Shown: positions 8,467 through 20,108 of the stretch, one piece after another
Position numbering within the stretch: position 1 is the first letter of the stretch
Layout of the letters: each line of letters opens with the position of its first letter
NCBI RefSeq assembly: GCF_003814005.1
Contig: NZ_CP033898.1
Coordinates: forward strand, 2,046,001-2,110,000
Source: Corynebacterium pseudopelargi
Lineage (GTDB): Bacteria; Actinomycetota; Actinomycetes; Mycobacteriales; Mycobacteriaceae
Direction: 5' to 3'
DNA length: 64,000 nucleotides
Notes under the pieces: model-generated
Databases searched by the model: none
What the model was told of the DNA's origin: nothing
Seen by the model: only the letters and a program-made list of their open reading frames with translations
Made by a program: the position numbers and the translations under genes

Positions 8467-9246
8467 ATGATTGAATCACTGCTCGATGCTCAAGCCCGCG
8501 AAATCTCCGCCGTGATTGACGGCGAGGTTCCAGGACGCTTCATCATTGACGACGAAGAAAATATCGAGCAAGCACTGCTCCACGGTCTAAGCATCCACAC
8601 CGTGTTCTGCGTAGGCGATCGCACGCCCGAAGAATCGCTAGCCCAGCTACTCAAGCAGCAGCATATTGAGGTCACCGGCATTGCCGTTCATGTGGCAAAG
8701 AAGCTCTTCGGCAGCGATAAGCGCCCCAGGCTTTTCGCGCTTGCAGATACTCCCCCGGCCAGCACACTTGATAAGGCGCTGGAGCACAAAGGCGATGTGG
8801 TGGTGCTCGATGGGGTGCGCCTGCCGGGCAATATTGGCGCGATTATCCGAACTGCCGCAGGTTTAGGCGCAGCCGCTGTGGTGTTAGTGGATTCCGGTTT
8901 AGACGATGCGCTTGATCGACGCCTCGTGCGCGCCAGCCGCGGGTTGGTCTTTGCCCTTCCGGTGGTATTAAGCACCAGGGAAGATGTTCTGGGTGCGCTT
9001 GACGCCCTAGAGATTCCGCTGGTGAGCCTGGCTGCCGATGCCAGTGAGCCGCTGGCACAGATTGCTCAGCTTGAAGGGCGCATTGCCCTTGTGATGGGCA
9101 GTGAAAGAAAAGGCGTGTCCACGCAATTGCATGAACACGCCAAGCACCGCTATGCCATTGCGATGCGTGAGGGCGTAGAAAGTCTGAATGTTTCCGTTGC
9201 TACCGGCATCGCCTTATATACCCACGGCGGGCAGGAACTGGCTTAA
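8467..9246 (+). CDS. TrmH/SpoU-family 23S rRNA 2'-O-methyltransferase, TsnR-like
   Basis: 259 aa. An N-terminal substrate-binding region of about 95 residues is followed by a SPOUT methyltransferase domain with the three family motifs: DGVRLPGNIGAIIRTA (motif 1), ALVMGSERKGVS (motif 2) and GVESLNVSVATGIALY (motif 3). These knotted enzymes methylate ribose 2'-OH of rRNA or tRNA using SAM. The layout fits the thiostrepton/nosiheptide-resistance (NshR/TsnR) group, but the exact target nucleotide cannot be read. The start at 8467 is set by the TAGGAT box 7 nt upstream. Its stop interlocks with the stop of the convergent ABC permease (4-base overlap). Confidence 0.75.
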   Translation: MIESLLDAQAREISAVIDGEVPGRFIIDDEENIEQALLHGLSIHTVFCVGDRTPEESLAQLLKQQHIEVTGIAVHVAKKLFGSDKRPRLFALADTPPASTLDKALEHKGDVVVLDGVRLPGNIGAIIRTAAGLGAAAVVLVDSGLDDALDRRLVRASRGLVFALPVVLSTREDVLGALDALEIPLVSLAADASEPLAQIAQLEGRIALVMGSERKGVSTQLHEHAKHRYAIAMREGVESLNVSVATGIALYTHGGQELA

Positions 9247-9980
9247 CGCACGTCGCGCTTATTCGACCACAATGCCAGGGCGATCATCAGCGCCAGCCAC
9301 ACCAGCATCACGATGGCATTGAACCAATCGGGTTGGTACTGGCCTACCTCGAAGCCACGAGCTTCGCCATTATCCACACCGAATTGCCCGGCGCGCATGG
9401 TGGGGCTAATCAGCATCAGGTACTTCACAAACTCGAACTTCATTGACGCCACGTACAGGAGGTTATCCACCACCAGCGCCAGGGCAAGGGGGATGCTTAC
9501 ACCGGCTGCGGTGCTGCGGGTGAGCATGGCAAAGCCCATACCCAGGTTCAGCATGGTCAGGGTTTTCAGTGCTGCGGTGCCGAAACTCTCCCAGCCTTCT
9601 GTTTGGAAGTGCAGATCAGGCATGATCGTGGCGATGATCGCGCTGAGGGCAACAACTACCACAAGCCCGAGGAAGGCGAAGAGGTTCATCCAGAACATGC
9701 GGGCAAAGATCCAGGAGCCGCGGCTGGGTTGAGTGAGCATGGCTTGAGCATGGAGCTTGAAGTTCAGGTCGCGGCCAATGGCTGCACCAAAGTAGGTCAT
9801 GATCAGCGCGAAGAGCATGTCGGCTACTAGGGCACCGCTAATGCTTATGTCTTGGGTTTCAGTGCCCACAAAGCCTTGCACCAGCACCGGGATCTGCATG
9901 AGCAGGATGGCGATGGCAAAGGTGATCCACGTAGAACGCAGCGTGAGCAGCTTGGTCAGTTCGGACTTTAAAACGTTCAT
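9243..9980 (-). CDS. ABC-2 type transporter permease
   Basis: 245 aa with six hydrophobic segments, in the layout of ABC-2 export permeases (short N-terminal ELTKLLTLRSTW amphipathic stretch, then six helices). It ends in a charged tail SNKRDVR. It follows the ATPase gene by 3 nt, so the two make one exporter. Together with the histidine kinase and response regulator upstream this resembles sensor-exporter modules for antibiotics or peptides. The substrate is unknown. The stop overlaps the convergent methyltransferase stop by 4 bases. Confidence 0.85.
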   Translation of the reverse strand: MNVLKSELTKLLTLRSTWITFAIAILLMQIPVLVQGFVGTETQDISISGALVADMLFALIMTYFGAAIGRDLNFKLHAQAMLTQPSRGSWIFARMFWMNLFAFLGLVVVVALSAIIATIMPDLHFQTEGWESFGTAALKTLTMLNLGMGFAMLTRSTAAGVSIPLALALVVDNLLYVASMKFEFVKYLMLISPTMRAGQFGVDNGEARGFEVGQYQPDWFNAIVMLVWLALMIALALWSNKRDVR

Positions 9981-9983
9981 GAC

Positions 9984-10898
9984 TTATTTGCTCCTATATT
10001 CTTGCTCGTTCATTGTGGCTTGAAGGAAACGTTCTTCCAGCCCAGCGCTACGCGAACTCAGCCCGGTAATGAGCACCTGGTGTTCCAGGGCGAGGCGGGC
10101 AATGCGCTCCCTGGCCTGCTGCTCATCGCCTTCTACCGGCACGCTAAAGCCACCTTCGATCGCCTGAGGTGCAAAGCCTTGGTGTTCTAGCAGCGCACCA
10201 AATTCTTGTTGTGGGGTTTGCACCTCCACCAGGGCATCGCCAAGGAACTCGTCCATGTCATATTCGCCAATGAGCTTGCCGCGGCCGATGATCACCAAGC
10301 GGTCTGCCGTTTGCTGCATCTCTGCCAAAAGGTGCGAGGACACCAGCACCGATTTGCCCTCAGATGCGAAGTAGCGGATGGTTTGGCGCATCCAGCTCAC
10401 GCCTTCAGGGTCAAGGCCGTTGACGGGTTCGTCGAAAAGCAAATGCTGAGGATCTCCAAGCAAGGCCGCAGCCACGCCCAGGCGTTGGCGCATACCGAGG
10501 GAGTAGCCGCCGACTTTTGCTTTGGCTTTCGAGCTCAAGCCCACCAGGTCGAGGCACTCGTCTACCCGCGAATCGGGAATGCCTGCACCTTGAGCCAGCA
10601 TGCGCAGGTGGTTTCTTGCGCTGCGCTTTGGGTCTACCCAGGAGGCATCGAGCAATGCGCCTACTAATTGGGCCTTGTGTTTGCAGGCTTGCACGGGGCC
10701 TTCGAAGCTGCCGTGACGCACCGTGACCTTGCCGCTGCTTGGGGCATCGAGCCCTAGCATGCAACGCATGGTGGTGGACTTACCGGAACCATTTGGGCCG
10801 AGAAAGCCGGTGACTACGCCATCAGGTACATGGAAGCTCAAGTCCTGCACGGCAGTGTGATTGCCATAACGCTTAGTTAATCCCTCTACGGTGAACAT
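9984..10898 (-). CDS. ABC transporter ATP-binding protein
   Basis: 304 aa from the ATG at 10898; the frame is open further upstream to 10934 but the domain begins at MFTVEGLTKRYG. Walker A GPNGSGKST, signature YSLGMRQRLG, Walker B LLFDEPVNGLD and the switch histidine in VSSHLLAEM are all intact. The C-terminal 80 residues are the extension usual in ABC-2 exporters of the bacitracin/lantibiotic type. It pairs with the permease 3 nt downstream and lies 62 nt after the response regulator. Walker B (LLFDEP) is encoded through a copy of the GCTTTTCGACG core at 10430-10440. Confidence 0.92.
   Translation of the reverse strand: MFTVEGLTKRYGNHTAVQDLSFHVPDGVVTGFLGPNGSGKSTTMRCMLGLDAPSSGKVTVRHGSFEGPVQACKHKAQLVGALLDASWVDPKRSARNHLRMLAQGAGIPDSRVDECLDLVGLSSKAKAKVGGYSLGMRQRLGVAAALLGDPQHLLFDEPVNGLDPEGVSWMRQTIRYFASEGKSVLVSSHLLAEMQQTADRLVIIGRGKLIGEYDMDEFLGDALVEVQTPQQEFGALLEHQGFAPQAIEGGFSVPVEGDEQQARERIARLALEHQVLITGLSSRSAGLEERFLQATMNEQEYRSK
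10430..10440 (-). repeat. copy of GCTTTTCGACG core (in gene)
   Basis: An 11-base match on the minus strand. Here it encodes the L-L-F-D-E of the Walker B motif, so protein conservation may account for it. Confidence 0.5.
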
Positions 10899-10960
10899 GA
10901 CTACCATCATGCACGGCTTGGTCGTCTGGGGCATCCGACCGGGGTATGAGCTTTAGAAAA

Positions 10961-11656
10961 TCAGCCCCGGGGATGATCTCTAAGCAATTCGGCCTGCGTG
11001 ACCATCCCATGCCGAAACGCAAAGAGCACCGCCTGCACGCGATCCCGCGAATCCGTTTTTGCCAACACCTTGCCCACATGGGTTTTGACCGTGGGCATAG
11101 AAATATAAAGCTCACGGGCAATTTCTGCGTTGCTGAGCCCCTTGGCCATTAACACCAGAATTTCTTCCTCGCGCGGTGTGAGCGGATCGATCAGCTTCAG
11201 CGGTACGCGCTGTGAAGCAGTCTCGGGCACAGATGTGCGCATGTGCTTGAGCAAGGTGGATGTTGCTTGGGGGCTAATTACGGCATCACCTGCAGCTACG
11301 GTGCGCACTGCTTCGATGAGTGCTTCTGGTTCAGTGTCTTTAAGCAAAAAGCCCGAGGCGCCGTGTTCGAGCGCGCCGATCACATATGCGTCGGCATCAA
11401 AGGTGGTAAGCACCACGATCTTTGCCGGGTTGGTGCGAAGTGCGCGAATGGCCTCAATGCCGTTCATCACCGGCATCTGAATATCCATCAAGATCACATC
11501 AACGGGCTGCGTTTGCGCCATGTGCACGGCTTCTTTGCCATCGGCGGCCTGCCAGGCAACGAGCAGATCGGGTTGAGAGCTGAGCACCATGGCAAAGCCT
11601 GCACGAACAAGACGTTGGTCGTCGACAAGCCCAACGCGCACTACCTCATGATCCAT
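10961..11656 (-). CDS. two-component response regulator, NarL/LuxR family
   Basis: 231 aa. The receiver domain has the acidic pair (VGLVDDQRL), the phosphoacceptor aspartate in ILMDIQMPVMNG and the switch threonine/lysine in VVLTTF and FLLKDTE. The C-terminal LuxR helix-turn-helix is LTPREEEILVLMAKG followed by SNAEIARELYIS and TVKTHVGKVL. The ATG at 11656 with GGAAGG upstream overlaps the end of the kinase gene by 16 bases. Probably it controls the ABC exporter genes directly downstream; that is inferred from gene order. Confidence 0.92.
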   Translation of the reverse strand: MDHEVVRVGLVDDQRLVRAGFAMVLSSQPDLLVAWQAADGKEAVHMAQTQPVDVILMDIQMPVMNGIEAIRALRTNPAKIVVLTTFDADAYVIGALEHGASGFLLKDTEPEALIEAVRTVAAGDAVISPQATSTLLKHMRTSVPETASQRVPLKLIDPLTPREEEILVLMAKGLSNAEIARELYISMPTVKTHVGKVLAKTDSRDRVQAVLFAFRHGMVTQAELLRDHPRG

Positions 11657-12960
11657 GCTTGCACCTTCCAACCTCCCGGGTAGCGTGTCGAGGCACCCCA
11701 TTGCGCATCGCCGCCGTGGATCCGGGCGCGCTCGCGAATACCGATGAGGCCGCGCCCGAAATCCTTGGGCAAACCATCGAGGCCTTGGCCGGGGGCATTG
11801 TCCATGGTGATGGTGATCTGCTGGCCCCAGTCGATGGCCAAGGTGGCATCCACAGCACCGGCGTGTTTGAGGGTATTAGTAATGCACTCTTGCACAATTC
11901 GGTACACGGTAAGCGACTGCGCCTCGCTGAGCTGGCCGGGTTGGGACGTTTCTTGAAAATCAATACGAAGCCCATTGCGCTGAGACTCCCTCAGCAATTG
12001 GCTAATTTGCTCGCTACCAGGGGCAATGTCTTGGCTTCGCTCATCTTCATGCAGCACCGAAAGCAAAGAACGCATCTGATCAAGCGCCCGGCGCGCCTCC
12101 TGGCCAATAGTGCTCAGCGCCTCTTGGGCCAATTCAGGGTGCTGCTTGGCAGCAAAACACCCACCATCGGCCTGCGCAATCACCGCAGTAAGCGAATGGG
12201 CCACAATATCGTGCATCTCCCGAGCAATGCGGCTTCGTTCGCTCAAGGCAGCAAGTTCCGCGCGCGCCTGCAAATCGGCCAGGCGGAGGTGCTTTCTTCG
12301 AGCGTTATTACCAAGCAGCCAGAAAAACCCGATGGAGACAACGCAGAGCACAGCTCCAACCGCCAGGGCACCGGCGATGTTTCTTTCTGGGTCGGCTAAG
12401 AGTTCCTTAACTTCAGTGGCGCCGATGAAGCGGAAGAAGAGCACGAACATGCCCGAGACGCTGGCTAGGATCATGCCGGCGAGCACCCAAGGGCGATAGC
12501 GTTGCAGATTTTTAGCCAAAAGCCATGCCTGCCAGCACACCAACCCATAGATCGGCAGAACATATTGGCCTAAGCCCGTCACGGCGATGAGCACCAGGGC
12601 GCCCACAATCATCCATGTGCCCACACCAAAGCGGTAGCGCTGGATCAATAGCGCCAGGATCAGGAGGATTGCAGCTAGGTTGGCGATAATTTGCCAGGCC
12701 GTGCCCGTAGCCGAGGGGGAAGTCAATCGCACCGGCAGCACAGACCAGAGTATTGCCGCGAGGATCAATAGCTCGAAGGTGATGCGCTTGAGCTGGGGCT
12801 TAGCCTTCAAGGGCGCGCCCTGGCCAGGTTGCGCGCCCTGCGCCGCTTCAACCTGCTGCGCCGCTTGCGCCTGGTCCGGTCCAGCCTGCTGCGTATTCGG
12901 CTGCGCTTCCTGCGCGCTGGGTGCTTGCTGCTTGGGGGAATCCATGGTGGCTGTTAGCAT
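11641..12960 (-). CDS. two-component sensor histidine kinase
   Basis: 439 aa. A proline/glutamine/alanine-rich N-terminal tail of about 50 residues precedes about five or six membrane helices (about residues 55-215) with very short loops, so sensing is probably in the membrane. The dimerisation box is REMHDIVAHSLTAV, with the phosphorylated histidine, as in the HisKA_3 group that pairs with NarL-type regulators. The ATP-binding domain shows ECITNTLKHAG (N box) and GRGLIGIRERA (G box). A second ATG at 12945 is an equally good start. It overlaps the regulator and heads a four-gene kinase-regulator-ATPase-permease unit. Confidence 0.9.
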   Translation of the reverse strand: MLTATMDSPKQQAPSAQEAQPNTQQAGPDQAQAAQQVEAAQGAQPGQGAPLKAKPQLKRITFELLILAAILWSVLPVRLTSPSATGTAWQIIANLAAILLILALLIQRYRFGVGTWMIVGALVLIAVTGLGQYVLPIYGLVCWQAWLLAKNLQRYRPWVLAGMILASVSGMFVLFFRFIGATEVKELLADPERNIAGALAVGAVLCVVSIGFFWLLGNNARRKHLRLADLQARAELAALSERSRIAREMHDIVAHSLTAVIAQADGGCFAAKQHPELAQEALSTIGQEARRALDQMRSLLSVLHEDERSQDIAPGSEQISQLLRESQRNGLRIDFQETSQPGQLSEAQSLTVYRIVQECITNTLKHAGAVDATLAIDWGQQITITMDNAPGQGLDGLPKDFGRGLIGIRERARIHGGDAQWGASTRYPGGWKVQAWIMR

Positions 12961-13005
12961 AAGCAGCCTTTTGGGCTGCCCACATGCTACCTGGGTATGA
13001 GTTTG

Positions 13006-13647
13006 TTATTTCGCATCCCAGTTGCTCATGGCAAAGGATGCAGCCAGATCGCCGTCGGCGTCATACACATCCACTTCGGAGCCATCGATTTCGATGGTGT
13101 TGGGGTTGGCATCGACGGTGTATTCGCCATAGCCTTCGCGGGTGGTTTTGCCTTCAAGCTCTAAAGCCTTGCCATTGAACCAACCGTGATACACCCTGGT
13201 GCCACCGCTTCTGCACACCGAAACATAATCGGTGCCATTCGTTGCAGCGTATTCGGGGTTGGAGCAGGCAGTTACGCCATTCATTAGCCTGCCCCAATCG
13301 CTTCCGCTTGGTTGGGTAGTAACCGTTTGCCTCACAGTGGTTCGGTCTGTCACCGTCACCGGCGGCTGCACTGTCTCTGTCACCGTGACCGGGGCTTGTT
13401 CTTCCACTGTGACCGTTGTTTGGGTGCTACTTGGGGCTTCGGCTACAGGGTCGGAATCATCGCGAGTGCTCAGCATCAGCGCCGCGAGCAGGCCCAGCAG
13501 CACCAGCGCGGCCACGCCTAGGCCGATCACCCAGCCGTTGCGCCGGGGTTGCGGTTGCGGTGCTTGTTGCCATTGGCTTGTCGACGTCTGCCACTGTTGA
13601 TTGTCTTGCCACTGTGGTTGCTGGTGTTGGGGTCCCCACTGCGTCAT
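13006..13647 (-). CDS. hypothetical single-pass envelope protein
   Basis: 213 aa. A Q/W-rich cytoplasmic tail (residues 1-36) is followed by one membrane helix (about 38-60) and a Thr/Val/Pro repeat linker (about 70-108, with repeated TVTV and VTVT units). The C-terminal domain of about 95 residues is also found in the protein at 7726-8394 (WGxLxNxVTxC, NG-x-DYVSVC, YTVDA). That C-terminal domain should face the outside. Function unknown. Similar layouts occur in corynebacterial proteins with a short Gln-rich tail, and two further anchored proteins lie directly upstream. The ATG at 13647 has an AAGG site about 10 nt upstream. Confidence 0.7.
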   Translation of the reverse strand: MTQWGPQHQQPQWQDNQQWQTSTSQWQQAPQPQPRRNGWVIGLGVAALVLLGLLAALMLSTRDDSDPVAEAPSSTQTTVTVEEQAPVTVTETVQPPVTVTDRTTVRQTVTTQPSGSDWGRLMNGVTACSNPEYAATNGTDYVSVCRSGGTRVYHGWFNGKALELEGKTTREGYGEYTVDANPNTIEIDGSEVDVYDADGDLAASFAMSNWDAK

Positions 13648-13720
13648 CTTGGTGCCTTCTTATCTTGTGAGTCCTTCGCCGGCGCACACATCGGCTTCGG
13701 GTTTTGTACGGCTTTAGGGC

Positions 13721-14746
13721 TTATACGGCGGGAATGGTGCTAAATCCCTCCGGGCCGCGCGGTTGCTCCTGGCGAGGTGTACGTAGCTCCGCGGGCGCTT
13801 CTTCCTGCGGCTGTGGTGTCTTGCTGCTGGTTGCCGGCTTTGAAGATTCGCCAGTAGATGCCCCAGCCGTTTGGGCTTGCGCATCGGCACTGCCAAGCGA
13901 ATCCAGGTGCGGCTTGATTGCCTGCGCAATTTTTGTCAGCACGACTTGCCCGGATTCATAGGTGCCATCGGCGGGTTTGGTGGCAATGGCGATGGCGGTA
14001 TCACCTACTAATCCGAATTGGCGCACCAAGTAGGCCCCACTGGTATCTGGACCCCAGCCGCCTTTATAGCGTGCGCCCTCGAAGGTGCCGAGGCCATAAT
14101 CTTGGCCGGCCACCACTTCACCCATTGCCTCAAGTACCGGCGCTGCCCCATCAAGGGTGGGCAAGGCTGCGGCAAAGCTTGCCTGCTGCCCGGTAGAAAA
14201 CATGGTCTGGCCAAAGGCACTGAACTGCGCGCGGGTTTTTTCTGCCGGTACATCTACTTCTACCCCGGCTTCAGCCAACACTGCCTCTACTGCGGCGGCT
14301 GCCTGTTCACCACCACCGAGGGCTTCCCACATCTGTGTGGCTGCACCATTATCGGACTGTGTAATGGCCAAATACATGGTGGGCTCAAGCGAGGGATCTT
14401 GGCGCAAGGCAGCAATGGATAGCGGCACCTTGATGGTGGACCATGCTTCTTGTTTTGGCGCTAGTGAACCAGCAAATTGCGGCTGCTGATCTACCCCACT
14501 GCTGATTGCTAAGGACACCCTAGAGCCGGTATCTGCTTCTACATCGGATACGGCATCGAGGATGGCTTGGGGCAGATCGGCTGAAACACCGGGATCTGGT
14601 GTGCTGCTTTCTGCTGTGGTGGTGGAGGTAACGGTGGAACGTTCGTCCTGTTGGACATCTTCGGGGAACATGCAGCCGGACAGCAGCAGCGCTGCCCCTC
14701 CAAGGGCAGCGGGTAGGCGAAGGTACTGCTTAGGCAATGTAGACAT
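13721..14746 (-). CDS. lipoprotein with class A beta-lactamase-like fold (serine hydrolase)
   Basis: 341 aa from the ATG at 14746. The signal peptide ends in the lipobox LLLSGC, so the protein is lipid-anchored outside the membrane. A Ser/Thr-rich spacer is followed by a domain with the three penicilloyl-hydrolase motifs: S-x-x-K in WSTIKVP, SDN in TQSDNGAA, and a KGG in YKGGWG at the KTG position. It ends in a P/E/S-rich tail of about 60 residues. Members of this fold include beta-lactamases and cell-wall peptidases; no specific substrate can be assigned. The longer frame upstream is not used: it lies inside the preceding gene, whose stop overlaps this start by 17 bases. Confidence 0.75.
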   Translation of the reverse strand: MSTLPKQYLRLPAALGGAALLLSGCMFPEDVQQDERSTVTSTTTAESSTPDPGVSADLPQAILDAVSDVEADTGSRVSLAISSGVDQQPQFAGSLAPKQEAWSTIKVPLSIAALRQDPSLEPTMYLAITQSDNGAATQMWEALGGGEQAAAAVEAVLAEAGVEVDVPAEKTRAQFSAFGQTMFSTGQQASFAAALPTLDGAAPVLEAMGEVVAGQDYGLGTFEGARYKGGWGPDTSGAYLVRQFGLVGDTAIAIATKPADGTYESGQVVLTKIAQAIKPHLDSLGSADAQAQTAGASTGESSKPATSSKTPQPQEEAPAELRTPRQEQPRGPEGFSTIPAV

Positions 14747-15479
14747 TGGCGTTATTACCTCCGGTGCAGTGCACGTATTGGCCGTTATCTGAGCATTCCA
14801 TCTTGTAGGTTTGGCCGGTGACCGCAGAGTACACCTGCAAGGTGGGGCTGGTGTTTTTGGTGCTGCGGTATTCATCGCTAAAGGCCTTGGCCACGGCCAT
14901 GGCGAAGACGTCGGAGGTAGGCCCAGACTTCCACACATTATCCAGGTTGCCGGATTGGCGCCCTGTTTTCGCGCCTTGGCTTACAGCCTCTACGGAGGAA
15001 GGAAGATTCGGCCTTGCTGGGCGCTGTTCCTTCTTCTTGCTGGTGGTGGTCTGGGTGGCATCCTCGCCATTTTCGGGTGCGACCGTGGTCACGACAGTCA
15101 CGGGATCTTCATCTGCGCCTTGCACGTCATTGCTGTTGTTATTTTGCAAAACGTAATAGACCACGCCTGCTCCAGCTAACAGTACGATCACCGCGAGCAG
15201 CACTACTAACCAGGTTTTGGATCCGCCCTGCTGCTGGTACACCGGTGCAGCTTGCATGGGCTGTTGGTACTGGTTTTGGGGGTATTGCTGGGGTGGTTGC
15301 GAGTATGCCGGCGGCGCATAGGCAGTTTCTGGGAACTGCTGTTTCGGCGTTTCGGCCTGGGAGGCACCCTGCGGCGGGAACATGCTCGTTTCTGGGGTGT
15401 TTGCTTGCTCGCCCCAACCGCCGCCGGCGAAATCCTCGTCGGCGTATTCTGGCTGATCGTTCCACTCGTTTTTGTTCAC
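14730..15479 (-). CDS. hypothetical single-pass envelope protein, Pro/Gln-rich tail
   Basis: 249 aa. An acidic N-terminus is followed by a Pro/Gln/Tyr-rich cytoplasmic stretch (about 25-85), one membrane helix (about 88-110), a low-complexity Thr/Lys linker, and a C-terminal domain of about 80 residues with a single pair of cysteines near its end (MECSDNGQYVHC). Function unknown. The overall plan is the same as in the 13006-13647 protein, but the C-terminal domain is not obviously the same. GTG start at 15479 with TAGAAT 8 nt upstream. It is first of three overlapping or closely spaced envelope genes reading left. Confidence 0.65.
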   Translation of the reverse strand: MNKNEWNDQPEYADEDFAGGGWGEQANTPETSMFPPQGASQAETPKQQFPETAYAPPAYSQPPQQYPQNQYQQPMQAAPVYQQQGGSKTWLVVLLAVIVLLAGAGVVYYVLQNNNSNDVQGADEDPVTVVTTVAPENGEDATQTTTSKKKEQRPARPNLPSSVEAVSQGAKTGRQSGNLDNVWKSGPTSDVFAMAVAKAFSDEYRSTKNTSPTLQVYSAVTGQTYKMECSDNGQYVHCTGGNNANVYIA

Positions 15480-15487
15480 AGACAGTT

Positions 15488-15493
15488 ATTCTA
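15488..15493 (-). promoter_or_regulatory. -10 box of leaderless envelope gene
   Basis: TAGAAT on the minus strand, 8 nt before the GTG at 15479. It stands back to back with the -10 box of yjdM in a 71-nt divergent gap. Confidence 0.5.
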
Positions 15494-15536
15494 AGCGCAG
15501 GGGTTAGCTTCCGGGGGCAGTCGCTGCGCTGAGAAG

Positions 15537-15542
15537 TAGCAT
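15537..15542 (+). promoter_or_regulatory. -10 box of leaderless yjdM
   Basis: TAGCAT, 8 nt before the ATG at 15551; no ribosome site in between. Confidence 0.5.
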
Positions 15543-15550
15543 GAGTAGCC

Positions 15551-15901
15551 ATGAGTGATGAAGCCCTGCAGCCCTGCCCTGAGTGCCAAAGCGAGTACAC
15601 CTATGAGATGCCGCCGCTGTTGGTGTGCCCCGAGTGCGCCCACGAGTGGCAGCCTGAGCAGGAGGTGGCAGAGCAACGCCCGGTGATCAAGGATGCCGTG
15701 GGCAATGAGCTTGTCGACGGCGACTCGGTCACCGTAGTCAAAACCTTGAAGGTCAAAGGCTCGCCCCAGGGCATTAAGGCAGGCACGAAGGTGCGCAATA
15801 TTCGCCTGCTACCTGAGGCAAGCGATGGCCACGATATTGACTGCAAGATCGATGGTTTTGGTGCGATGAAGCTCAAATCCTCCGTCGTGCGCAAGGCCTA
15901 G
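15551..15901 (+). CDS. yjdM: zinc-ribbon protein YjdM/PhnA family
   Basis: 116 aa. An N-terminal zinc ribbon with two C-x-x-C pairs ([10 protein letters not shown] and CPECAHEW) is followed by the conserved YjdM core ([42 protein letters not shown]). The family was named after alkylphosphonate operons, but its members are not phosphonate hydrolases and their function remains unclear. It appears monocistronic, ended by a strong bidirectional terminator shared with rpoC. Confidence 0.88.
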   Translation: MSDEALQPCPECQSEYTYEMPPLLVCPECAHEWQPEQEVAEQRPVIKDAVGNELVDGDSVTVVKTLKVKGSPQGIKAGTKVRNIRLLPEASDGHDIDCKIDGFGAMKLKSSVVRKA

Positions 15902-15912
15902 CAGCAAGAAGA

Positions 15913-15955
15913 AAAGCTCCCGGTGTTCCAAGTGAAGGAACGTACCGGGAGCTTT
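15913..15955. terminator. bidirectional terminator between yjdM and rpoC
   Basis: 12-bp outer stem (AAAGCTCCCGGT with ACCGGGAGCTTT) enclosing an inner GTTCC/GGAAC stem. It begins with A residues and ends with T residues, so it serves both convergent genes. Confidence 0.9.
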
Positions 15956-15970
15956 GTGCTTGTCTAGCGC

Positions 15971-19981
<4,011 letters not shown>

Positions 19982-20055
19982 GTAACTCCCTTTCCCCCTA
20001 ATGCTTAGGGGCTCGTTAAAAACTATTTGCTTTCTTTGAATGTCCGCCTGCAGGG

Positions 20056-20067
20056 AGCTTTTCGACG
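20056..20067 (+). repeat. copy of 12-base element AGCTTTTCGACG (rpoB-rpoC gap)
   Basis: Exact 12-mer in the 127-nt gap between rpoB and rpoC, where no protein constraint applies. It is flanked by GAG and CTC, which gives a small imperfect dyad. Confidence 0.85.
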
Positions 20068-20108
20068 CTCATGTGCGCCTTGAAAAGCCGTCCCCTACAG
20101 ACCTGGCG

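Noticed and set aside
14747..14938. long N-terminus of the beta-lactamase-fold lipoprotein
   Set aside because: It would overlap the preceding gene by about 190 bases and bury the signal peptide; the ATG at 14746 starts a proper lipoprotein signal.
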